The translations under genes were made by a program, and so were the position numbers. From Streptococcaceae bacterium (GTDB lineage Bacteria > Bacillota > Bacilli > Lactobacillales > Streptococcaceae), in contig JAITHN010000113.1 in the NCBI GenBank assembly GCA_031279745.1, forward strand, positions 1-19,899: 19,899 nucleotides of DNA, written 5' to 3'. Below, one piece after another: positions 6,940 through 14,831 of the stretch; positions within the stretch are counted from its first letter, which is position 1, and each line of letters opens with the position of its first letter. The notes under the pieces are model-generated. The model saw only the letters and a list, made by a program, of their open reading frames with translations, did no database searches and was not told where the DNA came from.

Positions 6940-7809
6940 ATGTTTTATTCAATCAAAGATATCGTGGATCAATCTGTTGCCTACAATGGTAGTGTGTCAG
7001 AATTAATGATTCAAACCGAAATGGAGTTGAGCAATCGTTCGAGGAATGAAATTCTTTCCATAATGGAGAAAAATTTTCAAATCATGCAAGAGTCCATACA
7101 AGATGGGCTGGAGAACTCACCTTCTCGTACGGGATTGAGTGGTGGAGATGCTCATCGTATCCATCAATATTTAAATGAAGGCAACTTCCTGAGTGGTCAG
7201 ACCATTCTAACTGCCGTCAGAAATGCTGTGGCAACCAATGAAGTGAATGCGAAAATGGGGCTCATCTGTGCAACCCCTACGGCTGGAAGCGCCGGTGTTT
7301 TGCCAGCCGTTCTTTTTGCCGCAAAGGAAAAACTCAACCTTACTCATGAAGAATGTATTTCCTTCCTTTTCACTGCAGGTGCTTTCGGTCTTGTTCTAGC
7401 AAACAATGCTTCCATTAGCGGTGCAGAAGGGGGATGTCAGGCTGAGGTCGGGAGTGCAAGTGCTATGGCATCTGCCGCACTCGTTCTTCACAATGGAGGA
7501 ACGCCTACTCAGGCAAGTCATGCACTTGCTATGACGATTAAAAATATGTTGGGGCTTATCTGTGACCCCGTAGCAGGTCTTGTTGAAGTTCCCTGCGTGA
7601 AGAGAAATGCGCTTGGAAGTTCTCTTGCCTTTGTCTCAGCAGATATGGCTTTAGCAGGTGTCCAAAGCAAAATTCCGCCTGACGAAGTCGTGCATTGCAT
7701 GTATCAAGTGGGAAAAACGATTCCTGGAGTCTTTAAAGAAACAGCTGAAGGTGGCCTTGCTACTACCCCAACGGGCATGCGTTACATGGAAGACATCTTT
7801 GGGGATTAA
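6940..7809 (+). CDS. sdaAA: L-serine dehydratase, iron-sulfur alpha chain
   Basis: The 289-residue catalytic chain is full length. CATPTAGSAGVLPA starts at residue 110, GAEGGCQAEVGSASAM spans about 161-176 and GLICDPVAGLVEVPCVKRN about 205-223. Cys166, Cys208 and Cys219 are the probable ligands of the oxygen-sensitive 4Fe-4S cluster. Translation is coupled to sdaAB: the TAG of sdaAB is part of TAGGAGAG, the ribosome site for this gene. Oddly, the last 33 codons and the terminator are repeated right behind the gene as a tandem duplication. The intact reading frame is this first copy. Confidence 0.96.
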   Translation: MFYSIKDIVDQSVAYNGSVSELMIQTEMELSNRSRNEILSIMEKNFQIMQESIQDGLENSPSRTGLSGGDAHRIHQYLNEGNFLSGQTILTAVRNAVATNEVNAKMGLICATPTAGSAGVLPAVLFAAKEKLNLTHEECISFLFTAGAFGLVLANNASISGAEGGCQAEVGSASAMASAALVLHNGGTPTQASHALAMTIKNMLGLICDPVAGLVEVPCVKRNALGSSLAFVSADMALAGVQSKIPPDEVVHCMYQVGKTIPGVFKETAEGGLATTPTGMRYMEDIFGD

Positions 7810-7880
7810 ACGATTGACTTTGGAGCATGTAAAGGTAGATAAACAAAACGTGGAACCAAGGGGTTCCACGCTTTGGTGTC
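7706..7880 (+). repeat. Tandem duplication unit 1 (3' end of sdaAA plus terminator)
   Basis: This 175-bp unit runs from codon 256 of sdaAA through the stop codon and terminator. It is repeated at 7884-8058 with four substitutions (positions 7777, 7832, 7848, 7876) and no indels. Three bases (GAA, 7881-7883) separate the units. Confidence 0.95.
7845..7875 (+). terminator. sdaAA terminator hairpin, copy 1
   Basis: CGTGGAACC / GGTTCCACG forms a 9-bp stem with an AAGG loop, followed by CTTTGG. An A at 7848 prevents the stem from extending outward as it does in copy 2, so this copy is weaker. Confidence 0.6.
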
Positions 7881-7885
7881 GAAAA

Positions 7886-7987
7886 GTGGGAAAAACGATT
7901 CCTGGAGTCTTTAAAGAAACAGCTGAAGGTGGCCTTGCTACTACCCCAACGGGCTTGCGTTACATGGAAGACATCTTTGGGGATTAA
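7886..7987 (+). pseudogene. Duplicated C-terminal fragment of sdaAA
   Basis: The fragment encodes VGKTIPGVFKETAEGG and continues to the same FGD-stop ending as SdaAA, with one change (Met to Leu in TPTGLRYM). It has no start codon or ribosome site of its own. An open frame can be drawn from 7658 through it, but that frame is an out-of-register reading of real sdaAA. It is a by-product of the duplication. Confidence 0.85.
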
Positions 7988-8022
7988 ACGATTGACTTTG
8001 GAGCATGTATAGGTAGATAAAC

Positions 8023-8052
8023 AAAGCGTGGAACCAAGGGGTTCCACGCTTT
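8023..8052. terminator. Bidirectional terminator hairpin, copy 2 (between sdaAA and radA)
   Basis: A perfect 13-bp stem (AAAGCGTGGAACC / GGTTCCACGCTTT) has an AAGG loop. T-rich flanks occur on both strands (CTTTGTTG one way, CTTTGTTTATC the other). It lies 17 bp beyond the radA stop and is the better of the two copies. Confidence 0.8.
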
Positions 8053-8068
8053 GTTGTCTGGCACAGCG

Positions 8069-9454
8069 TCAACCTGCAAATGCCAACTGAATCGCTTCTG
8101 CAATGGTCGTAATCGGTATGATTTCTATATCTGCCTCAATCTTTAATTTCAATGCATTGTTTTTCGGGATGAAAACCCTCTTAAATCCGAGTTTGCTAGC
8201 TTCCGTAATTCGCTGATCGATTCGAGGGACTCGTCTAATTTCCCCAGTAAGTCCAATCTCTCCAATGAAACAATCCCCTGGCTTCGTTTCTTTTTCGTCG
8301 TAACTGGAAGCTATCGCCATAGCAATAGCCAAATCAATTGCAGGTTCTGTCAGTTTCACTCCTCCTGCACTTTTTAGATAGGCATCGTGATTTTGAAGCA
8401 TCAAGCTCGCTCGTTTTTCCAAAACAGCTAGAATTAAACTCGAGCGATTGTAATCTAACCCTGCCGTCGTGCGTTTGGCATTTCCATATAATGTCGGCAC
8501 CATTAGCGCTTGTACTTCGACTAAAATCGGTCTACTTCCTTCCATGGCACAAACGACTGCACTCCCATGGGAATCCGCCATTCTTTCCTCCAGAAAGACA
8601 TCGCTTGGATTGGTGACCTCCATTAATCCATTGCTATCCATCTCAAAAATGCCAATCTCATTCGTTGAGCCAAATCGGTTTTTTACCGCTCGAAGAATGC
8701 GGAAGGAGTTACTTCTTTCCCCTTCGAAATACAAAACAGTATCCACCATATGCTCTAGCATGCGAGGACCTGCAATATTCCCTTCTTTCGTCACATGCCC
8801 CACGATGAAAATCGCAATTTCATTCGTCTTGGCAAGCATGAGAAGCTCTGCCGTAATCGAACGGATTTGGCTGACTGTGCCAGGAATGGAGTCAATGTCA
8901 GGCAAGAGCATGGTTTGTATAGAATCGATGATGACAAAATCCGGCTTCAATCTCTCCATTTCCATTTTCACATCTTGAATATTGGTCTCACTATAAAGAT
9001 AAAAATCATCTTCTTGGTCTTCTAGACGGTCGCTACGAAGTTTAATCTGAATGGCACTCTCCTCGCCAGAGACGTACAAGACTCGCCCATTATAGCTCAG
9101 CTGCTTAGATACTTGTAAAAGTAAGGTGGATTTCCCAATCCCTGGATCTCCGCCTAGTAAGACAAGACTTCCAGGAACGACCCCACCGCCTAGAACACGG
9201 TTGAACTCGTCCATCTTTGTTTTCACTCTATCATAGTCTCGAAGTTCTACTTCATCGAGCTTGAGTGGTTTGCTTCTCGATCCATCTAGCGAAACTCTGG
9301 CGCCTCGTGTTTCCTTTTCTTCACGAACGACCTCTTCCACCATCGTGCTCCACGCGCCACAATTTGGGCATCTTCCTAGATATTTCGGCGAACTATACCC
9401 ACATTCCGTACATAAGAATATTTTTTTTACTTTTTTTGCCAAATCAACCCCCAC
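8069..9454 (-). CDS. radA: DNA repair protein RadA (Sms)
   Basis: The 461-residue protein has the full RadA layout. A four-cysteine zinc finger comes first (CTECGY, then RCPNC; Cys15, 18, 29, 32). The RecA-like ATPase has Walker A GDPGIGKS (102-109) and the RadA-specific KNRFG motif (258-262), and a Lon-protease-like C-terminal domain follows. RadA is a hexameric DnaB-like helicase that extends D-loops during recombination and repair. The start is uncertain: GTG at 9454 has only GAGAAAG upstream, while an in-frame TTG at 9442 follows GGGGG and gives the usual L/M-AKK start. It follows dut by 86 bp, a common dut-radA pairing in lactic acid bacteria. Confidence 0.95.
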   Translation of the reverse strand: MGVDLAKKVKKIFLCTECGYSSPKYLGRCPNCGAWSTMVEEVVREEKETRGARVSLDGSRSKPLKLDEVELRDYDRVKTKMDEFNRVLGGGVVPGSLVLLGGDPGIGKSTLLLQVSKQLSYNGRVLYVSGEESAIQIKLRSDRLEDQEDDFYLYSETNIQDVKMEMERLKPDFVIIDSIQTMLLPDIDSIPGTVSQIRSITAELLMLAKTNEIAIFIVGHVTKEGNIAGPRMLEHMVDTVLYFEGERSNSFRILRAVKNRFGSTNEIGIFEMDSNGLMEVTNPSDVFLEERMADSHGSAVVCAMEGSRPILVEVQALMVPTLYGNAKRTTAGLDYNRSSLILAVLEKRASLMLQNHDAYLKSAGGVKLTEPAIDLAIAMAIASSYDEKETKPGDCFIGEIGLTGEIRRVPRIDQRITEASKLGFKRVFIPKNNALKLKIEADIEIIPITTIAEAIQLAFAG

Positions 9455-9540
9455 ACTTTCTCATTTTGGACGCTTACACTTAAACATTAGCGACTCAAGG
9501 ACGAAAGGAAATCGAAGACACTCGATTCTCAATTTTCACG

Positions 9541-10062
9541 CTAGATCCCTGTAGACCCGAATCCGCTAGAACGCTCGCCATCACTCTGATCGCCATCCGC
9601 CTTTAAGAACGGTAAGAAAATCCCTTGTCCAATTCGTTCCCCTTTTTGAATAAGTACAGGTGAAAATCCAAAGTTGATAAATTGGAACATAATATGCCCT
9701 TCATTGCTTTCGTTATTGTAATAGTCTGAATCAATCACTCCAACACCATTTGCCAATAGAAGAAAGCGTTTCAACGGATTGCTCGAACGATTTGCCAATT
9801 GTAGATATTCATCCTCACCCATATAAGACTTAATCCCTGTTGGTATTAGTGTGGGTTTCACTGATTTATCCGCCTTATTGGCTGAGGCTAGAACTTTTAA
9901 TGCCGACCAGCCTGCATGAATCCCCGTCGTCCAAATGCTTGGGATTTCAACATCCTGAGCAGCTTCAAAATCATATCCAGCCGCATGCTTTGTCGCACGT
10001 GTTGGCAGATTGATTCCTTGTTCTTTAAACGCTTCACAAACTTCAAAACCTCTTTTTTTCAT
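9541..10062 (-). CDS. dut: dUTP diphosphatase (dUTPase)
   Basis: The 173-residue protein has all five trimeric dUTPase motifs: AAGYDFEA (27-34), NRSSNP (91-96), GVIDSDYY with the catalytic aspartate (108-115), GERIGQG (141-147) and the C-terminal RSSGFGSTG (164-172) that closes over the substrate. It hydrolyses dUTP to dUMP, keeping uracil out of DNA and feeding dTMP synthesis. It is longer than classical bacterial dUTPases because of an insert at roughly 41-68 (PSIWTTGIHAGWSALKV); related long forms occur in lactic acid bacteria and their phages. ATG 10062 is chosen for GGGAGG with 7-bp spacing. Confidence 0.92.
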   Translation of the reverse strand: MKKRGFEVCEAFKEQGINLPTRATKHAAGYDFEAAQDVEIPSIWTTGIHAGWSALKVLASANKADKSVKPTLIPTGIKSYMGEDEYLQLANRSSNPLKRFLLLANGVGVIDSDYYNNESNEGHIMFQFINFGFSPVLIQKGERIGQGIFLPFLKADGDQSDGERSSGFGSTGI

Positions 10063-10083
10063 GTTAGTTCCTCCCAATACTTT

Positions 10084-10092
10084 ATTTTAGCA
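10084..10092 (-). promoter_or_regulatory. Extended -10 element of dut
   Basis: On the minus strand TGCTAAAAT forms an extended -10 (TG-n-TAAAAT), 22 bp before the dut start. No good -35 is seen at the expected distance, consistent with dependence on the TGn extension. Confidence 0.45.
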
Positions 10093-10155
10093 TAACAAAA
10101 GCGGGTTGTTTTGCTTCCTAAGATTTAGTTTGCAACTTTATCTCCGTTCTGAAAA

Positions 10156-10164
10156 TGGTAAACT
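10156..10164 (+). promoter_or_regulatory. Possible extended -10 element of the yfhO-family gene
   Basis: TGGTAAACT forms a TGn-type extended -10 element 33 bp before the chosen ATG at 10197. There is no convincing -35 hexamer. Confidence 0.4.
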
Positions 10165-10196
10165 AAAAGAAACTTGTGAAAGATTGGGAGAATGAT

Positions 10197-12800
10197 ATGC
10201 AATTTATTTCATCTAAAAAAAACTTGCTCTTTGTAGCAGCTAGCTTTTTTTTGCCTGTTTTTATTTTGGCTTATGTGTATTTAAATAAAGGAATTTTTCC
10301 GGGGAGTGAACGCAGTATTCTCGCAAGTGATGCTTTTGCTCAATTTTCTAGTTTTCATGCGAGCTTCAACAATGTGTTGCACGGAAAAGAAAGCCTTTTC
10401 TATACTTGGAATGCAGGCGCAGGTTTAAACTATCTCTCCCTCTATGCTTATTATTTGGGAGGAATTTTCACGCCGATTGTCGGTTTCTTTTCAAATGAAA
10501 ATATGCCGGATGCCCTTTATTTTTTGACACTCTTAAAAATCGGCGCTAGCGGATGCACCATGTATTTCCTCTCTCGTCACATACTAAAGGAGAAACATCC
10601 TCTTTTTTCAGTGGCAGCAGTTGTCCCTTATGCACTGATGAGCTTCGCCATCTGTCAGAGCGAATTAATCATGTGGATTGATGCCTATTTCTTTCTTCCT
10701 CTCGTCATTTTAGGAATTCGAAAACTCCTTCATAACGAAAGCGAAATGCTCCTCTTTTTTGCTTATCTCGGTCTATTCTTGAGCAATTTTTATTTTGGTT
10801 TCATGATTGGAATTTTCTCCTTTCTCGTCTTTTGCGTGCATCTCTTTGGTGAACTTTCGAATTGGAAAAGAAAAATTCTTCATTATACACGAACGACGTT
10901 GCTCAGTATTCTAGCAAGTACACCAATCACACTACCCGTTCTTTTAGACCTTCGCGCCAATGGTGAAACGCTTTCCGCTATTCAGCGTGTGTTTACAGAG
11001 TCAACGGGTCCTTTTGACCTTCTTGCAAAAAATTTCCTAAACGCCTATGACACGACGAAATATGGGAGTGTGCCTTTTGTTTATATTGGGCTCATCCCCC
11101 TCCTTTTTGCACTCTTTTTCTTCGTCACAGCGCGTAGTTCCCTTCGTGAAAAAATCTTGTCAGGGTCAGTTTTAACCCTTCTCATCGCAAGCTTTTATTT
11201 TGAAGTACTCAATCTCTTTTGGCAGGGAATGCATTCGCCAAATATGTTTCTCTTTCGCTTTGCCTTTCTCTTCTCTTTTTTCATCCTATACCTAGGCTTG
11301 CAAGCTTTTGCGAAATTTAAAATGGATGAGTTTAAAAAATTAAATCTCACCTTCTTTGTACTCTCGGTCCTTTTGATGTTGACCTATGGAGTACAAAGAG
11401 ATGCCTATTCTTTTCTAACGACTGAGAATACAGCGATCACCTTTCTCGTTCTCATGCTTTATTTTTTGTTTCTGCACCTTATCTATACCTATCGCATGGG
11501 CACCCGAATGATTGCAATTCTTCTCCTTCTTCTATTTAGTGTGGAAGCAACCATTAACACGAACGGCATGATTGAAGGCGTTCTGCAAGATTGGAACTAT
11601 GCCTCTAGGTCCTTGTACACGGATCCTCAAAAAGACATTAAAACTCTGGTGGATGCCGCTCATGAGAAAAAAGGGGAAAACGCCTTTTTCCGAATGGCGA
11701 ATCTCGAACCTATCACGCCAAATGATAGCTTGAATTTTGGTTATTCTGATTTGAATTTTTTCAGTTCCATACGAAATCGGCATTCCAGCCAATTTTTAGA
11801 TAAGATTGGATTTAAAAGTGAAGGGACGGCTCTTAATTTACGTTATGACAATAATACTTTAATTGGGGATGCACTGATGGGGATGTCTTATAACATCAAT
11901 CCAACAGATGTTCGTAAATTTGGATTTTCAAAATCTTCCACATCCGGAAAATACAATTTGTACGAAAATAAATTTGCTCTTCCACTGGGATTCATGACGA
12001 CAGAGTCCATCAATTCTTTGAAACTTACCCCAGCGGATAATCTTTACAATCAGCGAAAATTCATGAATGTCGCTGCAAACGTGAACCAGGAATATTTTCA
12101 TTTTGAACAGATTCAACCAACCAAAATTTCTAATGCCACGGTGAAAACAAATCCTGGCGGGTCGGTCACGTATACGGAAAAATTACAGGATGTTGCAAAA
12201 GTACTCGACTATACGGTCAGTATACCTAAAGGCTATCAGGCTTATTTGAGTTTGTTTCTTACAAATCCCTCAGAAGCAGGTTCTTCTACAGCTGAAATTA
12301 AGGTCAATGACAGTTTTACAAAATCTCAAATGGATATTACGGGTCAATACTATACGATTGGGTTTGGAGAAGACACTGTTTCTTTTTCAGTTTCTTTCTA
12401 TGGAAGCACTTCTGTTACAGTGGTTCAGCCAAAAATCCTCCTTCTCAATTTGGATGCCTTTCAAACAGCCGTTCATAAAATTCAAGAACGTGCCGCAGTG
12501 GTAAAAGTTGGGAAGCGCTCGGCTGAGATGGTGGTGGAGTCGAAAGCACAATACGACACGCTTTACACTTCCATCCCCTATGATTCCGGTTGGACGGCTA
12601 CGGTCGATGGAACACCCGTCACTATTCAAAAAGCGAACGATGCCTTTGTTTCACTCAAATTGAGCAAAGGAAAACATACTGTAAAATTTAGCTATCTCCC
12701 TCCTGGATTTCTTCTTGGTATGGGTATTAGCCTCATATCCATCTGTTCTTTCCTTTTTATAAATCGGATTTTTTTCCTAAAACGGTTGACGAATAGATGA
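10197..12800 (+). CDS. YfhO-family multi-pass membrane protein
   Basis: The protein is 867 residues from the ATG at 10197, six bases after GGGAG. The N-terminal half is a long series of hydrophobic helices (first about 11-29). It carries the family region PGSERSILASDAFAQFSSFH (35-54), where the acidic residue and glycine-rich flank recall GT-C glycosyltransferases. A large soluble domain follows, ending with a DSGWTATVDG segment and a last membrane helix. In B. subtilis and Listeria, YfhO-type proteins work with GtrA/GtcA-type flippases and CsbB-type transferases to glycosylate teichoic acids outside the membrane. The same role here is inference, because no partner gene is in the window. The rpsU promoter lies inside its last codons. 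Confidence 0.88.
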   Translation: MQFISSKKNLLFVAASFFLPVFILAYVYLNKGIFPGSERSILASDAFAQFSSFHASFNNVLHGKESLFYTWNAGAGLNYLSLYAYYLGGIFTPIVGFFSNENMPDALYFLTLLKIGASGCTMYFLSRHILKEKHPLFSVAAVVPYALMSFAICQSELIMWIDAYFFLPLVILGIRKLLHNESEMLLFFAYLGLFLSNFYFGFMIGIFSFLVFCVHLFGELSNWKRKILHYTRTTLLSILASTPITLPVLLDLRANGETLSAIQRVFTESTGPFDLLAKNFLNAYDTTKYGSVPFVYIGLIPLLFALFFFVTARSSLREKILSGSVLTLLIASFYFEVLNLFWQGMHSPNMFLFRFAFLFSFFILYLGLQAFAKFKMDEFKKLNLTFFVLSVLLMLTYGVQRDAYSFLTTENTAITFLVLMLYFLFLHLIYTYRMGTRMIAILLLLLFSVEATINTNGMIEGVLQDWNYASRSLYTDPQKDIKTLVDAAHEKKGENAFFRMANLEPITPNDSLNFGYSDLNFFSSIRNRHSSQFLDKIGFKSEGTALNLRYDNNTLIGDALMGMSYNINPTDVRKFGFSKSSTSGKYNLYENKFALPLGFMTTESINSLKLTPADNLYNQRKFMNVAANVNQEYFHFEQIQPTKISNATVKTNPGGSVTYTEKLQDVAKVLDYTVSIPKGYQAYLSLFLTNPSEAGSSTAEIKVNDSFTKSQMDITGQYYTIGFGEDTVSFSVSFYGSTSVTVVQPKILLLNLDAFQTAVHKIQERAAVVKVGKRSAEMVVESKAQYDTLYTSIPYDSGWTATVDGTPVTIQKANDAFVSLKLSKGKHTVKFSYLPPGFLLGMGISLISICSFLFINRIFFLKRLTNR

Positions 12801-12814
12801 TTCTTTGCTAATAT
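12786..12814 (+). promoter_or_regulatory. Promoter of rpsU, inside the end of the yfhO-family gene
   Basis: TTGACG (12786-12791), a 17-bp spacer and TAATAT (12809-12814) form a good sigma-A promoter. The -35 hexamer is made of the last sense codons of the membrane-protein gene, whose stop is at 12798-12800. Confidence 0.8.
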
Positions 12815-12864
12815 TCTCTATGGACTACAATTAGTTACTATAGACTCGGAGGGAGGGAATCTAA

Positions 12865-13041
12865 ATGTCAAAAACAGTCGTTCGTAAGAATGAATCTCTT
12901 GATGATGCTCTTCGTCGCTTCAAGCGTTCCGTTTCTAAAGCTGGTACTTTACAAGAATCACGTAAACGTGAATTCTATGAAAAACCATCTGTAAAACGTA
13001 AGAAAAAATCAGAAGCAGCTCGTAAGCGCAAGAAATTCTAA
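12865..13041 (+). CDS. rpsU: 30S ribosomal protein S21
   Basis: The 58-residue protein begins MSKTVVRKNESLDDALRRFK and ends in a strongly basic tail (EAARKRKKF). This is a complete S21, which joins the 30S late, near the anti-Shine-Dalgarno end of 16S rRNA. The ribosome site GGAGGGAGG is excellent. The gene stands alone with its own promoter and terminator; in many Bacilli rpsU instead leads an operon with yqeY or dnaG. Codon use is that of a highly expressed gene (many CGT arginine codons). Confidence 0.98.
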   Translation: MSKTVVRKNESLDDALRRFKRSVSKAGTLQESRKREFYEKPSVKRKKKSEAARKRKKF

Positions 13042-13052
13042 TTGAATTCATC

Positions 13053-13075
13053 GCCACCGTTTGGTGGCTTTTTTT
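13053..13075 (+). terminator. rpsU terminator
   Basis: GCCACC / GGTGGC stem with a GTTT loop and an uninterrupted run of seven T, 11 bp after the rpsU stop. Confidence 0.92.
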
Positions 13076-13394
13076 GTACCACAAACGTACCGTTATTAGC
13101 GATTCGGAATCTCATAGGTAAACTAGACATCTTTTTTTAAATGAACGAATCCAAAATCGTCCATTTACGCAATGCACATGAAGTACGAACTATTCTAAGA
13201 TACGCAATCATTATAAAAATCCACCCCTATCTTCAAGCACTCCTATCTTCAAGCACCCCAACCTTCAAGCACTCCAATCTGCAAGTCTCCTAGCCACCCA
13301 AACACGAGAACGCCAACGTTTTGGAGCAACAACTTCTGGAAAAATCCTACTCCGCAACCTCACCAAGCAAGCACTTTTTATGCCGTATATGCCA
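13076..13394. other. Gene-free stretch between the rpsU and tig terminators
   Basis: About 320 bp hold no convincing gene. An open frame of 50 codons starts at 13141 but has no ribosome site and resembles nothing I recognise. The one structured element is the 16-bp tandem repeat at 13229-13292. Both flanking genes are closed by their own terminators, so the stretch is probably not strongly transcribed. Confidence 0.7.
13229..13292. repeat. 16-bp minisatellite, four units
   Basis: Four adjacent 16-bp units have the consensus ATCTTCAAGCACTCCT. Units 1 and 2 are nearly identical, unit 3 has a few changes and unit 4 (ATCTGCAAGTCTCCTA) is the most diverged. There are no spacers, so it is not a CRISPR array. 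Confidence 0.85.
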
Positions 13395-13439
13395 AACAAA
13401 AAAACGCAACTGCCCCATTATTCAGGAACAATTGCGTTT
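13395..13439 (-). terminator. tig terminator
   Basis: On the minus strand AAACGCAATTG pairs with CAGTTGCGTTT (11 bp, one G-U) and is followed by TTTTTTTG. It begins 10 bp after the tig stop codon. Confidence 0.85.
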
Positions 13440-13449
13440 ATGATTATGA

Positions 13450-14730
13450 TTATGCCTCTTTTGCAGATGATGTTACGATTTCGATGGCTTTCTTCATCTT
13501 AATATCGTGTTTCAACATATCAACAGTCAAGAATTTTTCGATTTGATCAACTGGCATGTTGTAAAGCTCAGAGAGTTCTTTAATTTCTGCTTGTATTTCG
13601 TCCTCTGTTGCCTCGATATTTTCAGCTTTTACAATGGCAGAAATAACCAAGTTTGTTTCTACACGTTCTTTTGCAGTCACTTCATATTTCGCATGCAAAT
13701 CTTCTTCTGTTGTTCCTGTTAATTGGTAGTACATTTCAGGATTCAATCCTTGTTGTTGCATTTGCCCCATGAATTGGTTCATTTGGTTATGCACCTCATC
13801 ATGAATCATTGTTCCAGGAATTTCAGCGATTGTTGAATTTTCAACAGCTTTTTTCAAAGCTTCTTCGTCACGCGCATTTTCCGCTGCAGTTTCTTTTTCT
13901 TCAACCAATTGACCTTTGATTTTTTCAGTCAATTCAGCTAAAGTTTCCACCTCTTCATCTACATCTTTTGCAAATTCATCATCAAGTTCTGGCAATTCTT
14001 TTGCTTTCACTTCATGAATCTTTGTTTTGAAGATGGCTTCTTTTCCAGCTAAGTCTTCCGCCTGATAGTCTTCAGGGAATGAAACTTTTACTTCAACTTC
14101 TTCTCCCGCTGCATGTCCAACCAATTGCTCCTCAAATCCTGGGATGAATTGCCCGCTTCCTAGCTCAAGAGAATGGTTTTCTCCTTTTCCACCTTGGAAT
14201 GCAACTTCGTCGATAAATCCTTCAAAATCCAAAACAACAGTGTCGCCGTTTTCAGCTTTTTCTTCTTTTACAACAAGTTCAGCTAATTTTTCTTGTTCAG
14301 ATTTCAATGCTGCTTCAACTTCAGCATCTGTTACTTCTGTTTCTTGTTTTGCAACTGTTAATCCTTTATAGTCTCCCAATGTAACTTCAGGTTTCAACTC
14401 AGTCTTAACTGTCAATTCCCAATCGCTAGCCGTTTCTGGTTTCCAATCTGAAACTGAAGGTTGCCCAATCACATCATCTTCAATTCCTGCTTCTTTTAAA
14501 GCCGCTTCATATGCTTTTGGAAATGCGAAGTTCAAAGCTTCTTCGTAAAGTGAAGCTTCCCCAAACATTTTGTTGAATACTGAACGCGTTACTTTCCCTT
14601 TACGGAATCCTGGAACGTTAATATTCTTTTTCACTTTATTGAACGCTTGTTCTAACGCAGGTTTTAAATCTTCTTGAGAAATAGTAAACGTTAAAGTTCC
14701 TTCTGAACCATTTTTCTCAAATTTAGCCAT
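13450..14730 (-). CDS. tig: Trigger factor (ribosome-associated chaperone and prolyl isomerase)
   Basis: The 426-residue protein is standard length. The N-terminal ribosome-binding domain has GFRKGK (41-46), the signature that docks on L23. An FKBP-like prolyl isomerase domain follows at about 150-240 (GDTVVLDFEGFIDEVAFQGG). The helical C-terminal cradle holds nascent chains near the exit tunnel. ATG 14730 is chosen for AAGGAG with 7-bp spacing and the usual MAKFEKNG start; an upstream in-frame start at 14754 precedes the ribosome site. It has its own promoter and terminator and is not followed by clpX in this window. Confidence 0.97.
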   Translation of the reverse strand: MAKFEKNGSEGTLTFTISQEDLKPALEQAFNKVKKNINVPGFRKGKVTRSVFNKMFGEASLYEEALNFAFPKAYEAALKEAGIEDDVIGQPSVSDWKPETASDWELTVKTELKPEVTLGDYKGLTVAKQETEVTDAEVEAALKSEQEKLAELVVKEEKAENGDTVVLDFEGFIDEVAFQGGKGENHSLELGSGQFIPGFEEQLVGHAAGEEVEVKVSFPEDYQAEDLAGKEAIFKTKIHEVKAKELPELDDEFAKDVDEEVETLAELTEKIKGQLVEEKETAAENARDEEALKKAVENSTIAEIPGTMIHDEVHNQMNQFMGQMQQQGLNPEMYYQLTGTTEEDLHAKYEVTAKERVETNLVISAIVKAENIEATEDEIQAEIKELSELYNMPVDQIEKFLTVDMLKHDIKMKKAIEIVTSSAKEA

Positions 14731-14787
14731 TTTATGTCTCCTTAGAATTATCAATTTTCAGAATAAATTTCTGAATCACACCATAGT

Positions 14788-14816
14788 AGTATAACGCTAA
14801 CAAGGGTTCATGTCTA
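14788..14816 (-). promoter_or_regulatory. Promoter of tig
   Basis: On the minus strand TAGACA (14816-14811), a 17-bp spacer and TATACT (14793-14788) lie 57 bp before the tig start. Confidence 0.7.
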
Positions 14817-14831
14817 GAAAAACAGACACTT

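Larger units (their letters stand above)
7884..8058 (+). repeat. Tandem duplication unit 2
   Basis: This is the second copy of the sdaAA 3' unit, offset by 178 bp. Because 178 is not a multiple of three, it lies in a different frame from sdaAA and cannot be read as an extension of it. Confidence 0.95.

Noticed and set aside
7658..7987. Open frame of 109 codons running from sdaAA into the duplicated unit
   Set aside because: Its first part is sdaAA read in the wrong frame. Only the last 33 codons are sdaAA-like, and they come from the duplication. No ribosome site precedes it.
8469..8978. Long plus-strand open frame of 169 codons inside radA
   Set aside because: It is antisense to the conserved RadA ATPase domain. 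The serine- and arginine-rich composition is that of a shadow frame.
13229..13292. CRISPR array
   Set aside because: Units are 16 bp, adjoin without spacers and diverge from one end to the other. No cas genes are present.
13141..13293. Open frame of 50 codons between rpsU and tig
   Set aside because: It has no Shine-Dalgarno sequence, its composition is atypical, and its second half is made of the 16-bp repeat, whose period shifts the frame each unit.
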